This document shows, in pieces, positions 49,162-56,888 of a stretch of 64,000 nucleotides of DNA. Made by a program: the position numbers and the translations under genes. Position 1 is the first letter of the stretch, and the number at the start of each line of letters is the position of its first letter. Origin of the DNA: Stenotrophomonas sp. BIGb0135 (GTDB lineage Bacteria; Pseudomonadota; Gammaproteobacteria; Xanthomonadales; Xanthomonadaceae); NCBI RefSeq assembly GCF_024810105.1, contig NZ_JANUDX010000004.1, forward strand, positions 124,001 through 188,000. Reading direction: 5' to 3'. The notes under the pieces are model-generated. The model was not told the origin of the DNA and ran no database searches. It worked only from the letters and a program-made list of their open reading frames with translations.

Positions 49162-49193
49162 TTAGGCAGCGTTCATAAAATTACGCTGCCTAA
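49162..49193. promoter_or_regulatory. Perfect 10-bp inverted repeat after cI (copy 2)
   Basis: As at 7338-7369. Confidence 0.5.
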
Positions 49194-49277
49194 ATTTACA
49201 TTTCCTATTGTGCAGTCGATTCACTTCTCCTAATCTAGACCCATCGCGGCACGACGCCGGCAGATGGGGAGTAGAAA

Positions 49278-49496
49278 GTGATCAACCGGAGTAAGCAGGT
49301 GTGGGAAGTCGGTGAGGCCGTGAAGGTCGGCTTCCTCACCTTGATCGTGGTAGCAAAGGTTCCGACGCCCGGTGATTTCCTCCCGGATGCGTACGTGCTG
49401 ACCAACAAGGGCGCGACCAAGTTCTACCGCTTCGTCCCCCACAACGGATTGACCTCTCACTCCAGCAAGGAGGCCGCGATCAGCGGCGAGGACTGA
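49278..49496 (+). CDS. Hypothetical early phage protein, 72 aa (copy 2)
   Basis: Same as 7454-7672, GTG start behind GGGGAG. Confidence 0.6.
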   Translation: MINRSKQVWEVGEAVKVGFLTLIVVAKVPTPGDFLPDAYVLTNKGATKFYRFVPHNGLTSHSSKEAAISGED

Positions 49497-49499
49497 GCC

Positions 49500-49652
49500 A
49501 TGCGTGCCAAGAACCTCTCTCGCCATATCCGAAGCCGCCATGCATGGGGTCGCTGGGAGCGTTTTTCGCTCACTTCTGTCTCGGCTGCGCATGGCTGCAT
49601 CTTCATCGCCACACGGCATGGCTCTGCCTACTACCAGCGGATTGAGGACTGA
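49500..49652 (+). CDS. Very small basic phage protein, 50 aa (copy 2)
   Basis: Same as 7676-7828. Confidence 0.5.
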   Translation: MRAKNLSRHIRSRHAWGRWERFSLTSVSAAHGCIFIATRHGSAYYQRIED

Positions 49653-49654
49653 CC

Positions 49655-49855
49655 ATGAAGAGAGACAGCGCCCCCGTGCGGGTTCCTGCCATCGCCTGGG
49701 CGGCACTGGTGATCCTCGCAGCGGCAGTTGTGCCGCTGCGGGTGGCCGAGATCGTCCGGCATCACCAGGCCCTTATTTTTCAGGCCGAAAAAGCATCGGG
49801 CGCAATCTCTGCACCCTTACAGCGTACTTCACAAATGCGAATAAAGGAAACCTGA
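49655..49855 (+). CDS. Small single-span membrane protein, 66 aa (copy 2)
   Basis: Same as 7831-8031. Confidence 0.55.
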   Translation: MKRDSAPVRVPAIAWAALVILAAAVVPLRVAEIVRHHQALIFQAEKASGAISAPLQRTSQMRIKET

Positions 49856-49858
49856 TTC

Positions 49859-50050
49859 ATGTGTAAGGAATCCCTGACGCGCGCCAAATCGGCCTCCCCG
49901 GCTGGCGCGAAGGTCGTAAATCAGAAGGAAGGCGGAGTGATCCGCATCGGCGACAGCATAGAAGCCGTAGTTCTCAAGGCGCGCGACGGGCATATCCGCC
50001 TCGTCATCCGCGCACCGCGTCACCTGCAGGTCGACGCTCCAAAACAGTGA
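49859..50050 (+). CDS. CsrA/RsmA-like small protein, 63 aa (copy 2)
   Basis: Same as 8035-8226, with the same loss of the Arg44 position. Confidence 0.5.
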   Translation: MCKESLTRAKSASPAGAKVVNQKEGGVIRIGDSIEAVVLKARDGHIRLVIRAPRHLQVDAPKQ

Positions 50051-50123
50051 CGGCCCGAGCGCGCCAACGCCCGAGCCGTCTGCCAAGCCGCACCCCATCA
50101 CGACAAAGATCAAGGAAGCCAAC

Positions 50124-50549
50124 ATGGCGAAGCGCAGTGTAACCCCCAAGCTGGACCCGCGTGCCGTTGCTGAAGCCGTCAGCCAGGAACTGGACAACAA
50201 GAGGCCCGCCCATCTGGCCATCACCGACCACTACATCACCAGCGGCTGGCGCGACGATAGCCCCCTGGACCAGGCGATCACAAACCGCCTGCTGACCGTC
50301 GATCGCTGCATTCTCGCGTCGCACACGATCCAGACCATTCTCCACCGCGACGCCATGTCAAAGCTCGATGTCGACAACATGAGCGAAGAGGACGAGGTCG
50401 CTACCGTCTACCCCACCTTGACGTATGACGAGGCGGACTCCCTGTTTATCGGCATGGACGAGCTGCTCATGCAGGCAAGGGAAAATCTCAGGTCGATCCG
50501 TGACAACGAATACGGGATCGCGACCGCGCAGGCGGGAGGCCGGAGCTAA
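50124..50549 (+). CDS. Hypothetical early phage protein, 141 aa (copy 2)
   Basis: Same as 8300-8725. Confidence 0.6.
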   Translation: MAKRSVTPKLDPRAVAEAVSQELDNKRPAHLAITDHYITSGWRDDSPLDQAITNRLLTVDRCILASHTIQTILHRDAMSKLDVDNMSEEDEVATVYPTLTYDEADSLFIGMDELLMQARENLRSIRDNEYGIATAQAGGRS

Positions 50550-50851
50550 TGGCGACCTCCAACGTGATTCAGTTCCGCCAGCGCCAGAGGCGCATGTCGC
50601 TCCCGCTCCCAATGCCTCTCTCTTCAGGGGTTGTCGACCTTGCCGAGCACCGCCGCCAGCGAACCGGCTACCCCGAAGGGTGGCCAGAGGGTGAGTCGGG
50701 CCGAAAGATGGAAGAAATGGCGGCATGGGCTTTCGAGCATTCGATCGAGGCAGGACGCCACGACACCATGAGAGATGCCCGCGTCCGCACCATGCGGATG
50801 GTGGCGAGCCTGCAGCGCCTTTTTGAGGAGCGTCGCAATGGGCGGGGTTGA
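50549..50851 (+). CDS. Hypothetical early phage protein, 100 aa (copy 2)
   Basis: Same as 8725-9027. Confidence 0.6.
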   Translation: MATSNVIQFRQRQRRMSLPLPMPLSSGVVDLAEHRRQRTGYPEGWPEGESGRKMEEMAAWAFEHSIEAGRHDTMRDARVRTMRMVASLQRLFEERRNGRG

Positions 50852-51269
50852 TTACCAAGCGCGCGGCGCGAAAGGGATCCAGGTTATGGCCATCGGCGAC
50901 AGCGGCCGCAAGGAGGCCTGCCCCGCGGCTGAGGCTGTCGCCATCCAGGCGCTACCAGCCGGCCCCCGGAACGTGGTTACCCCGGCCAGCATCCGCTTCA
51001 TCTTCTGGCGGCGCGCGGGCAATGAAGCCAGGCCGGTGAAGATCCGCAGCGTCCTCAAACCGAACACCACCCGGAATCGGAGCCCCTACGTCCGGGTTGT
51101 GTTTGAATCCACGCCGTTTTCTCGCGCCGAGCTAGACAGCGGGCACGTCTGGGGCGATTGGATGGACGTGGCTGTGCCGGCGCTCGATGACGCCACCGAC
51201 CAGTTGTGGGACACGCTCAGCGCGCGCGACCGTGCGCGCATCACCAACGCCGTGAGGAACGCAGCATGA
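50838..51269 (+). CDS. Hypothetical early phage protein, 143 aa (copy 2)
   Basis: Same as 9014-9445. Confidence 0.55.
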   Translation: MGGVDYQARGAKGIQVMAIGDSGRKEACPAAEAVAIQALPAGPRNVVTPASIRFIFWRRAGNEARPVKIRSVLKPNTTRNRSPYVRVVFESTPFSRAELDSGHVWGDWMDVAVPALDDATDQLWDTLSARDRARITNAVRNAA

Positions 51270-51496
51270 GCAGCTCAGATAGCGAGAAGCTGATCGCCGA
51301 GCTTCGATCGGCAGCAAAGACCCTGAGCGTCGAAGGCATCGGGAATACCCGCACCCACAAGCTGGCCGCGGAGCTGATCGGCCGCGCCGCCGATGCGCTG
51401 ACCACCGCCTACACGCCAGCACAGATGGCCGAGTCGTTTCGCGCCGGCTTGGCCACTGCGCGCATGCATGACTCCGAGGATGAGGCCAATGGCTGA
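51266..51496 (+). CDS. Hypothetical early phage protein, 76 aa (copy 2)
   Basis: Same as 9442-9672. Confidence 0.55.
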   Translation: MSSSDSEKLIAELRSAAKTLSVEGIGNTRTHKLAAELIGRAADALTTAYTPAQMAESFRAGLATARMHDSEDEANG

Positions 51497-51743
51497 CGAA
51501 ATCGACGTCAACACGATTGCCGCCATGGCCCGTGATGCCGAGTGGCTCAGTGCCGATGCCTGCGCCTTCATCCTGGGCCTGACCACGCGCGGAGGGAAGA
51601 TCAACCGTCGCGCTTTCCTGGAGCGGGTCGCGGTGCGCAGCAGTTTCCCCAGACCGATGGCCATCGGGTCGAAAAAATTGTGGAACCGCGAGGCAGTGGT
51701 GGCCTGGGCAGACGACGAGGCCCGGATCAGCCGAGCTTCTTAG
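51489..51743 (+). CDS. Excisionase-like protein, 84 aa (copy 2)
   Basis: Same as 9665-9919, overlapping the integrase tail to tail. Confidence 0.75.
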   Translation: MADEIDVNTIAAMARDAEWLSADACAFILGLTTRGGKINRRAFLERVAVRSSFPRPMAIGSKKLWNREAVVAWADDEARISRAS

Positions 51744-52704
51744 CCAGCTCGGAGGCTGTGGCCCTGTAGTAGATCAGCAAGCTGGACAGGTTCCGGTGCC
51801 CGATAACTCGGGCCAGCTCCAACACGTCCAGCTTCTTAGACAAGCGCCAGATGGCCTCCGCGCGCGCGTCGTGGAAATGCAGGTCCTTGATGGTGGGAAC
51901 GCCGTCTCGGACCTTGCGGAACAGGCCGTCACGCTTCGACGCCGACAGCCCGAACACCGGGGCGAATCCCAGCGGCAGCGCGCGCAGGATCTGCACAGCG
52001 CGCGCGGTGAGCGGCACGTCCCGGGTATCACCATTCTTGCTGGTACGGATCGTGATGTAGCGCTCGGCTAGGTGCACGTCGGTCCACCGCAGCTCGCATA
52101 TCTCGCCTGACCGCATCGCGGTCTCCAGCGCGAACAGAAACGCTAGGCCGATGCGATTGCGCTGGGTCTCCACCTTCAGCGAATCCCACACATCGAACGC
52201 CTTGGCCAGCGCCTCGACTTCCTCAGGTGAGATCCGGCGCGCGCGGCCCTTGGGCTTCTTCGGCTGGCGAACATCGCGCATCGGGCTTTCCTTCAGCCAG
52301 CCCCACTCGCGCCTCGCGACTTCCAACACCGCGGCTATCAGGTTCATCTCTCTGGCGACCGTGCCGGGCTTCACCTGCTTCAGGCGAGCATCGCGCCATT
52401 CGGCCAGGTCGGCAGATGACAGGGCCAGAAGCCGGCGCCTGGCGATCTTGTCCTCGCGATTGAACCGGGCGATTCGCACACGATCCCATCGCCCGCCACG
52501 CTTGCTGGGCGTGACCTCTTCGGAGTACCTGGTGAACGCTTCCTCCAGGGTCTTGTCCGGCAGCTGGGTGCCAGTCAGCAGCGCCTCCTGCTCCTGTGCC
52601 CAAGCGTGTGCCGCGCGCTTGGTGTCGAACACTTTCGTGGCGCGCCGGCCGTCTACTTTGACGAACGCGCGGTAGCGGTTGCCGAGGGGTCGAATGGATG
52701 CCAT
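51727..52704 (-). CDS. int: Tyrosine-recombinase phage integrase, 325 aa (copy 2)
   Basis: Same as 9903-10880. Here it lies 152 bp from an intact tRNA-Thr, transcribed in the same direction as the tRNA, the normal arrangement for phages in tRNA 3' ends. Confidence 0.92.
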   Translation of the reverse strand: MASIRPLGNRYRAFVKVDGRRATKVFDTKRAAHAWAQEQEALLTGTQLPDKTLEEAFTRYSEEVTPSKRGGRWDRVRIARFNREDKIARRRLLALSSADLAEWRDARLKQVKPGTVAREMNLIAAVLEVARREWGWLKESPMRDVRQPKKPKGRARRISPEEVEALAKAFDVWDSLKVETQRNRIGLAFLFALETAMRSGEICELRWTDVHLAERYITIRTSKNGDTRDVPLTARAVQILRALPLGFAPVFGLSASKRDGLFRKVRDGVPTIKDLHFHDARAEAIWRLSKKLDVLELARVIGHRNLSSLLIYYRATASELAKKLG

Positions 52705-52713
52705 GGGCGCATT

Positions 52714-52740
52714 GTGTGCCAATTCGTGTGCCCGTGTGCC
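52714..52740. repeat. GTGTGCC integrase arm repeats (copy 2)
   Basis: As at 10890-10916; pairs with the distal copy at 19082 across prophage 2. Confidence 0.5.
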
Positions 52741-52854
52741 TTTCGGTACGGGGAACTACGGGGCGGCTAAGAGCAATGCGAAGATGGCAAGTCGCTGATT
52801 TCGTTCCGAATCGTGGCAGAACGGGGCGGTGCAGGAAGCGCCAGAATGGGGGCC

Positions 52855-52866
52855 TTGGTGCCGCTT
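52855..52866. other. Attachment core, integrase end of prophage 2
   Basis: TTGGTGCCGCTT covering the 3' acceptor strand and CCA of the intact tRNA-Thr; repeated at 19027-19038. Confidence 0.85.
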
Positions 52867-52931
52867 GTCCGAATCGAACGGACGACCTACTGATTACAAA
52901 TCAGTTGCTCTACCGACTGAGCTAAAGCGGC
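52856..52931 (-). tRNA. tRNA-Thr (anticodon UGU), island-borne
   Basis: Complete cloverleaf with encoded CCA: acceptor GCCGCTT/AAGCGGC, D-arm GCTC/GAGC, anticodon stem ACTGA/TCAGT around TTTGTAA, T-arm GTCCG/CGGAC around TTCGATT, A73. Reads ACA. The D-loop and anticodon stem differ from the orphan host half at 53051-53088, so it is a different allele, brought by the island to replace the gene it split. Its transcription probably uses the promoter of the host gene 160 bp upstream. Confidence 0.95.
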
Positions 52932-53050
52932 GATGTCGTACTTCTCTTGCTCAAACCGTGTCCGGCTTGCCCCGCAGTCTACGCGCTGGCGGGCCTAAAG
53001 CCTTGCCGCGCTTAGCCTTCCGGCCGGTCACCACAACAACCGCGTCCGAG
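52932..53050. other. Right end of the island, leader of the intact tRNA
   Basis: 119 bp between the intact tRNA and the orphan 5' half; no gene. On the minus strand it is transcribed between the two tRNA sequences. No clear promoter seen. Confidence 0.5.
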
Positions 53051-53088
53051 TTACAAGACAGTTGCTCTACCAACTGAGCTAAAGCGGC
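53051..53088 (-). pseudogene. Orphan 5' half of host tRNA-Thr (nt 1-38)
   Basis: From 53088 on the minus strand: acceptor GCCGCTT, full D-arm, anticodon stem ACTGT and loop CTTGTAA, then abrupt divergence (CTCGGACG) where ACAGT is expected. That ACAGT and the rest of the tRNA are found at 11032-11076. It follows birA-coaX-SPOR on the same strand; in E. coli tRNA-Thr also follows birA-coaA, which supports this as the native tRNA site. Confidence 0.82.
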
Positions 53089-53104
53089 ATGGCGCGCGGC
53101 GATT

Positions 53105-53935
53105 CTAACGCACCCGTGCGCAGTCCAGCGAGCGCTGCTGCGCCGCGCCGCTGCGCTGGCGGGCGGCGGCGGGGTCGGCCTGCTCGGCCAGGGTCGCATC
53201 CAGCCACCACTGCGCACTGCCATCGCCGCCACTGGCGATCAGGCGGGCGTTGAAGCCGGCGGCGCTGAGCGCGGCCAGGCGGCGGTCGGCGCCTTCACGG
53301 TTGCGGTACTGGCCCAGGGCGATGGCATTGGCCTCCTCGCCCTGGCCGATGATGTAGTAATCGCTCAGGCCGGCCGCGACGATCCGCTTGACCGTGGCCT
53401 GCGCGTCTTCCCGGCTGGCTGCGGGCGGCAGGATCACCCGGTAGCGGGTGGCGCCGGCATCGGCGACTTCGCGCAGGTGCACACCGCGCAGCAGCGGTCC
53501 GGCCTTGGCCTGCGCCGCCTGCGCGGCGGCACGGTCGGCGAACGGCCCCAGGCTCAGGCATTGCGCGGGCGCGGCCGGCGGGATGGGGGCTGCTGCCACC
53601 GCTGCGGCCGGCGCTGGTGCGGGCGTTGCCGCAGCGGGAGGCGGCAACGGGGCGACCGCTTCGGGTGCCGCCGCCGTAGCGGCCGGCGTCGGCTCGGGTG
53701 CGACGCGGGTGGCCGCGCTGGGCGCTGCCGGCGCCGGGGTCACGTCATCCAGGGCCTGGGTTGGCGTGGCCGCGGCGGCGGGTGCCGGCGTGGCGGTGCC
53801 CGGCAACAGCTGCAGCTGGGCCACGCCGGTACTCGGCGCAGGCGGCGCCGGCACCGGTTCGCCACGCAACATCCACCACAACGCCACCCCCAGGTTGAGG
53901 ATGGCCAGCACGACGATCAGGGCACGGGTCAGCAT
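53105..53935 (-). CDS. SPOR-domain protein, 276 aa
   Basis: N-terminal membrane anchor (residues 5-23, ALIVVLAILNLGVALWWML), long Pro/Ala-rich periplasmic linker (30-130), then SPOR-like domain (CLSLGPFADRAAAQAAQAKA...TRYRVILPPAASREDAQATVKRIVAAGLSDYYIIGQGEEANAIALGQYRNREGADRRLAALSAAGF). SPOR domains bind denuded septal peptidoglycan. Third gene of the birA-coaX operon, 9 bp after coaX. Confidence 0.8.
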   Translation of the reverse strand: MLTRALIVVLAILNLGVALWWMLRGEPVPAPPAPSTGVAQLQLLPGTATPAPAAAATPTQALDDVTPAPAAPSAATRVAPEPTPAATAAAPEAVAPLPPPAAATPAPAPAAAVAAAPIPPAAPAQCLSLGPFADRAAAQAAQAKAGPLLRGVHLREVADAGATRYRVILPPAASREDAQATVKRIVAAGLSDYYIIGQGEEANAIALGQYRNREGADRRLAALSAAGFNARLIASGGDGSAQWWLDATLAEQADPAAARQRSGAAQQRSLDCARVR

Positions 53936-53944
53936 GCGGGGATC

Positions 53945-54682
53945 CTACCCTGCGTCCGCAGGCTGGTGCACGGCCCAGCGTGCCAGGCCATCAAGCACCA
54001 GCGACGGCTGGAAGTGCGCGTGCCCCAGCAGCGGCAGCAGCGCGGGTGCGCCACCGCCATGCAGCAGCAACGTGGGCGTGCCACCGAGGCGTTGCGCGGC
54101 CTGTGCAACGCTGCGCTCGATCAGCGCCACCGCAGCGCCATCGCAGCCGGAGGCCAGCGCATCGGCGGTGTCGTTGGCGAATTCGCTGTAGTCCCCGCCA
54201 CTGGCCGGCAACTGCACCGCGCGCGCATGCAGCGCTTCGCGCATGGTGGTGGGCGAGGCGGCGATGCGGCCGCCGTGGTGCAGGCCGTCGGCGTCCAGCA
54301 GGTCGATGGTCAGCGCGGTGCCCACGCCCGCCACCACCACGCTTTCGGCGCGCTCGGCCGCCGCCAGCAGCGCCAGGAAACGGTCCACGCCGAACTTGCC
54401 CGGGTCGGCGTAGGCCACGCGCACACCGGCGTAGCGCGCCTCGGTATGGGCCACGCGCACGCTGCGGAAACGGCCCTGCAGGATCGCCAGCATGCTGCGG
54501 GTCAGGGTGGGCGCGGCGACGCTGGCCACGTAGGCGACATCACCACTGGGCAGCGCCTGCAGCTGCTCGGCGGGCATGGTTTCGGCGCCGTGCGGCCAGG
54601 CCTGCACGGCACCTGCCTGCACGCCCTGCAGCGGGGCGAACTTGAACCGCGAATTGCCCAGGTCGAACAACCAGTCGCTCAT
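53945..54682 (-). CDS. coaX: Type III pantothenate kinase, 245 aa
   Basis: First step of coenzyme A synthesis (pantothenate to 4'-phosphopantothenate with ATP). N-terminal phosphate loop DLGNSRFKF, GVDRFLALLAAAE and GVGTALTIDLLDADGLHHGGRIAAS are family signatures. ATG 54682 overlaps the birA stop by 4 bp. Type III enzyme replaces CoaA in this lineage. Confidence 0.93.
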   Translation of the reverse strand: MSDWLFDLGNSRFKFAPLQGVQAGAVQAWPHGAETMPAEQLQALPSGDVAYVASVAAPTLTRSMLAILQGRFRSVRVAHTEARYAGVRVAYADPGKFGVDRFLALLAAAERAESVVVAGVGTALTIDLLDADGLHHGGRIAASPTTMREALHARAVQLPASGGDYSEFANDTADALASGCDGAAVALIERSVAQAAQRLGGTPTLLLHGGGAPALLPLLGHAHFQPSLVLDGLARWAVHQPADAG

Positions 54683-55656
54683 TGCGCCCTCACGCTGACT
54701 TCGCCCGCATGCACATGCTGTTCGACACCATCGATGCGCACGCGCAGCGCGCCATCGTCGGCCAGGCCCAGCGCGGTGCCCTCGCGCCATTGTCCCCCCT
54801 GCTCCACGCGAACGGTCTTGCCGCGCAACAGGTCCAGTTCTGCATAGCGCGGCAGGAACGGTGCCAGGCCGTCGGCATCGAAGGCCTCCAGCGCCGGCAA
54901 CAGCCGTGCCAGTACCGCGGCCACCACGGTGTTGCGGTCCACCGGGGCGCCGGCCAGGGTATCCAGGTCGATCCACGGCTGGGTGATCTGCTCGGCATGG
55001 GCGGCGGGCATGTGCACGTTGATGCCGATGCCGATCACCGCGCGCGCCGGGCCGGCGTACTCGCCGCCGCCCTCGGCCAACAGGCCCACCAGCTTGCGGC
55101 CATCGACCATCAGGTCGTTGGGCCACTTCAACCGGGCCTGCACATACCCCAGGTCATGCAGGGCCTCGGCCACCGCGATGCCGGCCACCAGGCTCAGGCC
55201 ACTCAGCCGGACCAGGCCACCGGAGAACCACCGCAGCACCGAGAGATACACGTGGGCGGCCAGGGGCGAGGCCCAGGTGCGGCCACGCCGGCCGCGGCCA
55301 CCGGTCTGGCGCTCGGCCAGCAGGACGCGCACGCCTCGCTCGGGCGCGCTGCACCGCAGCAATTCGGCGTTGGTCGAATCTAGCGTCCAGGCCACCTGCA
55401 GGTCGCCGAGCAGGCTGGCCGCGCTCGCCGGGAGCCCGGCGCGGATGCGCTCCGGCGTCAGCAGGTCCAGCGGACGGGTCAAGCCGTAGCCCTCGCCCGC
55501 ACGCCCCTCCACTTCCACGCCGGCAGCCCTAAGTCCTTGAATCCGCTTCCAAATTGCGGCGCGCGTGACGCCCATTTCCTGGGCCAGCGCATCGCCGGAC
55601 AGGCGCCCGGCGCCCAGTTTGGCCAGCAGTTGGCGGTCGTCCACGGTCGCTTCCAT
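54679..55656 (-). CDS. birA: Biotin-protein ligase / biotin operon repressor, 325 aa
   Basis: N-terminal HTH (about 5-60: LLAKLGAGRLSGDALAQEMGVTRAAIWKRIQGLR), then the ligase core with AERQTGGRGRRGRTWASP (biotinyl-AMP loop), LKWPNDLMVDGRKLVGLL and GIGINVHMP. Attaches biotin to carboxyl carrier protein and represses biotin genes. ATG 55656. Confidence 0.95.
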   Translation of the reverse strand: MEATVDDRQLLAKLGAGRLSGDALAQEMGVTRAAIWKRIQGLRAAGVEVEGRAGEGYGLTRPLDLLTPERIRAGLPASAASLLGDLQVAWTLDSTNAELLRCSAPERGVRVLLAERQTGGRGRRGRTWASPLAAHVYLSVLRWFSGGLVRLSGLSLVAGIAVAEALHDLGYVQARLKWPNDLMVDGRKLVGLLAEGGGEYAGPARAVIGIGINVHMPAAHAEQITQPWIDLDTLAGAPVDRNTVVAAVLARLLPALEAFDADGLAPFLPRYAELDLLRGKTVRVEQGGQWREGTALGLADDGALRVRIDGVEQHVHAGEVSVRAQ

Positions 55657-55764
55657 CAGGTAATCCAGAAAATTATGCGGGAAAGCCGCGGCGCTTGCCT
55701 GCCCGGCGGGGTTCCAATCCCGGCGCTGAATCGGGCTAGAATCGAAGACTGACCCGCCTTCTGG

Positions 55765-56046
55765 ATGTCGACGATGCGCCCGTTCGCCCATTGCCTGATC
55801 CTGCTGATGGCCCCCTTGGCCGCGCATGCTTCCGATGCGCTGACCAGCCCGGGGCGGGGCGGCTGCGTGTATTCGCCGACGGAAACCGAACGCACCGCAC
55901 CGGCCGCCGCACCGGCCGCCCGCGCGCCGGCGGTCAAGCCGAGCGCCAGCAACGGCACCAGCACCGGCGGTGGCGGCGATGACGACGTGCTGCCGCGCCT
56001 GCGCGCGCCCAAGTGGCACAGCTTCCTGCCGGGCATGTTCCGCTGA
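55765..56046 (+). CDS. Small secreted protein, 93 aa
   Basis: Signal peptide (MSTMRPFAHCLILLMAPLAAHA) followed by a Ala/Pro/Ser/Gly-rich disordered mature part and a short basic end (PRLRAPKWHSFLPGMFR). Eight bases before the M90 peptidase. Function unknown. Confidence 0.6.
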   Translation: MSTMRPFAHCLILLMAPLAAHASDALTSPGRGGCVYSPTETERTAPAAAPAARAPAVKPSASNGTSTGGGGDDDVLPRLRAPKWHSFLPGMFR

Positions 56047-56054
56047 TCGAACGC

Positions 56055-56846
56055 ATGTGGGGTTGGCTGCGGCGCAGGCCGCGCGAGATCGATCTGGCGA
56101 TGTGGCAGCAATGCTGCCAGCGCGCGCCCTGGCTGCACGGATTGGATGCACCACGTCGCGAGCGCCTGCGCGCACTGAGCGCGCGCTTCCTGCACGAGAA
56201 AACCATCAGCCCGGTCGGCGACCTGCAGCTGGACGAGCGCGACGGCGTGCTGCTGGCCGCGCTGTGCTGCCTGCCGCTGCTGGAGCTGGGTGACGTCGGC
56301 CTGCGTGGCTGGTCGCAGCTGATCGTCTATCCGGACGCGTTCCGGGTGCAGCGCAGCCACGTCGATGCGGCCGGCGTGCTGCACGAATGGGACGACGAGC
56401 TGATCGGCGAATCCTGGGACAGCGGCCCGCTGATCCTGTCGTGGGCCGACATCCAGGCCGACATCGCCGACCCGCATGCCGGCTACTGCGTGGCCGTGCA
56501 TGAAATGGCGCACAAGATCGACGCGCTGGACGGCGCGATCGACGGCACGCCGCCGCTGCCGCGCGACTGGCAGCGGCAGTGGGCGAGCGATTTCCAGGCC
56601 GCCTACGACGCCTTCTGCGCGCAGGTCGATGCCGGCCGGGACACGCTGATCGATCCGTACGCCGCCGAGGCGCCGGAAGAGTTCTTTGCGGTGGTGACCG
56701 AATACCACTTCTCTGCGCCGGACGTGCTGGAGCAGGCCATGCCGACGGTGGCCGCGCACCTGCGCCGGTTCTACGGTGAGCCGCCGGGCCTGTCGGCCGA
56801 CAACCAACCATCGGCAACCGCCCCGCACATCACCACGCCGCGGTAG
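56055..56846 (+). CDS. mtfA: M90-family zinc metallopeptidase (MtfA-like), 263 aa
   Basis: HEMAHKID zinc motif near residue 150 with downstream EEFFAVVTEYHF supplying the third ligand Glu. N-terminus MWGWLRRRPREIDLAMWQQ..LPWL-type and LIVYPDAF are typical of MtfA, which in E. coli titrates the glucose repressor Mlc and has aminopeptidase activity. ATG 56055. Confidence 0.85.
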   Translation: MWGWLRRRPREIDLAMWQQCCQRAPWLHGLDAPRRERLRALSARFLHEKTISPVGDLQLDERDGVLLAALCCLPLLELGDVGLRGWSQLIVYPDAFRVQRSHVDAAGVLHEWDDELIGESWDSGPLILSWADIQADIADPHAGYCVAVHEMAHKIDALDGAIDGTPPLPRDWQRQWASDFQAAYDAFCAQVDAGRDTLIDPYAAEAPEEFFAVVTEYHFSAPDVLEQAMPTVAAHLRRFYGEPPGLSADNQPSATAPHITTPR

Positions 56847-56867
56847 GCATCGACCCTTGGTCGATGC
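56843..56867. repeat. SMAG-type palindrome
   Basis: GTAG followed by GCATCGACC-CTT-GGTCGATGC, starting at the stop codon of the peptidase gene. GTAG-headed hairpins like this are the SMAG repeats of Stenotrophomonas maltophilia. Confidence 0.7.
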
Positions 56868-56888
56868 AATGCCGGCGACCGCCGCCGC

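Larger units (their letters stand above)
19027..52866. mobile_element. Prophage 2, complete temperate podovirus-like phage
   Basis: Bounded by the 12-bp core TTGGTGCCGCTT at 19027-19038 and 52855-52866, giving a unit of 33,828 bp. Virion genes are leftward (19589-42773), replication leftward (43408-48371), early genes rightward, integrase at the tRNA side. All modules needed for a functional phage appear intact. Virion type (portal, Bbp19-like, tail tubular A/B, ejection proteins) is that of short-tailed phages like BPP-1 or T7, but no phage RNA polymerase is encoded. Confidence 0.92.
41825..52866. repeat. 11,042-bp direct repeat, right copy
   Basis: Partner of 1-11042. It begins inside the 113-aa gene only because the window starts there, so the true repeat length is not visible. 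The right end is the att core. Confidence 0.93.
11077..53050. mobile_element. Integrative island split by prophage 2
   Basis: Inserted in the anticodon loop of tRNA-Thr, giving a 7-bp duplication CTTGTAA (11070-11076 and 53051-53057). Without prophage 2 it is about 8.1 kb: 11077-19026 plus 52867-53050 with the shared core. It carries integrase, ParA pair, unknown genes, PvuII-like restriction-modification and a full replacement tRNA-Thr. The integrase is truncated, so the island is probably immobile. Confidence 0.75.

Noticed and set aside
53477-54847. 456-aa open frame on the plus strand opposite SPOR, coaX and birA
   Set aside because: Low-complexity Arg/Gly/His composition and full overlap with three well-recognised genes; a GC-rich shadow.
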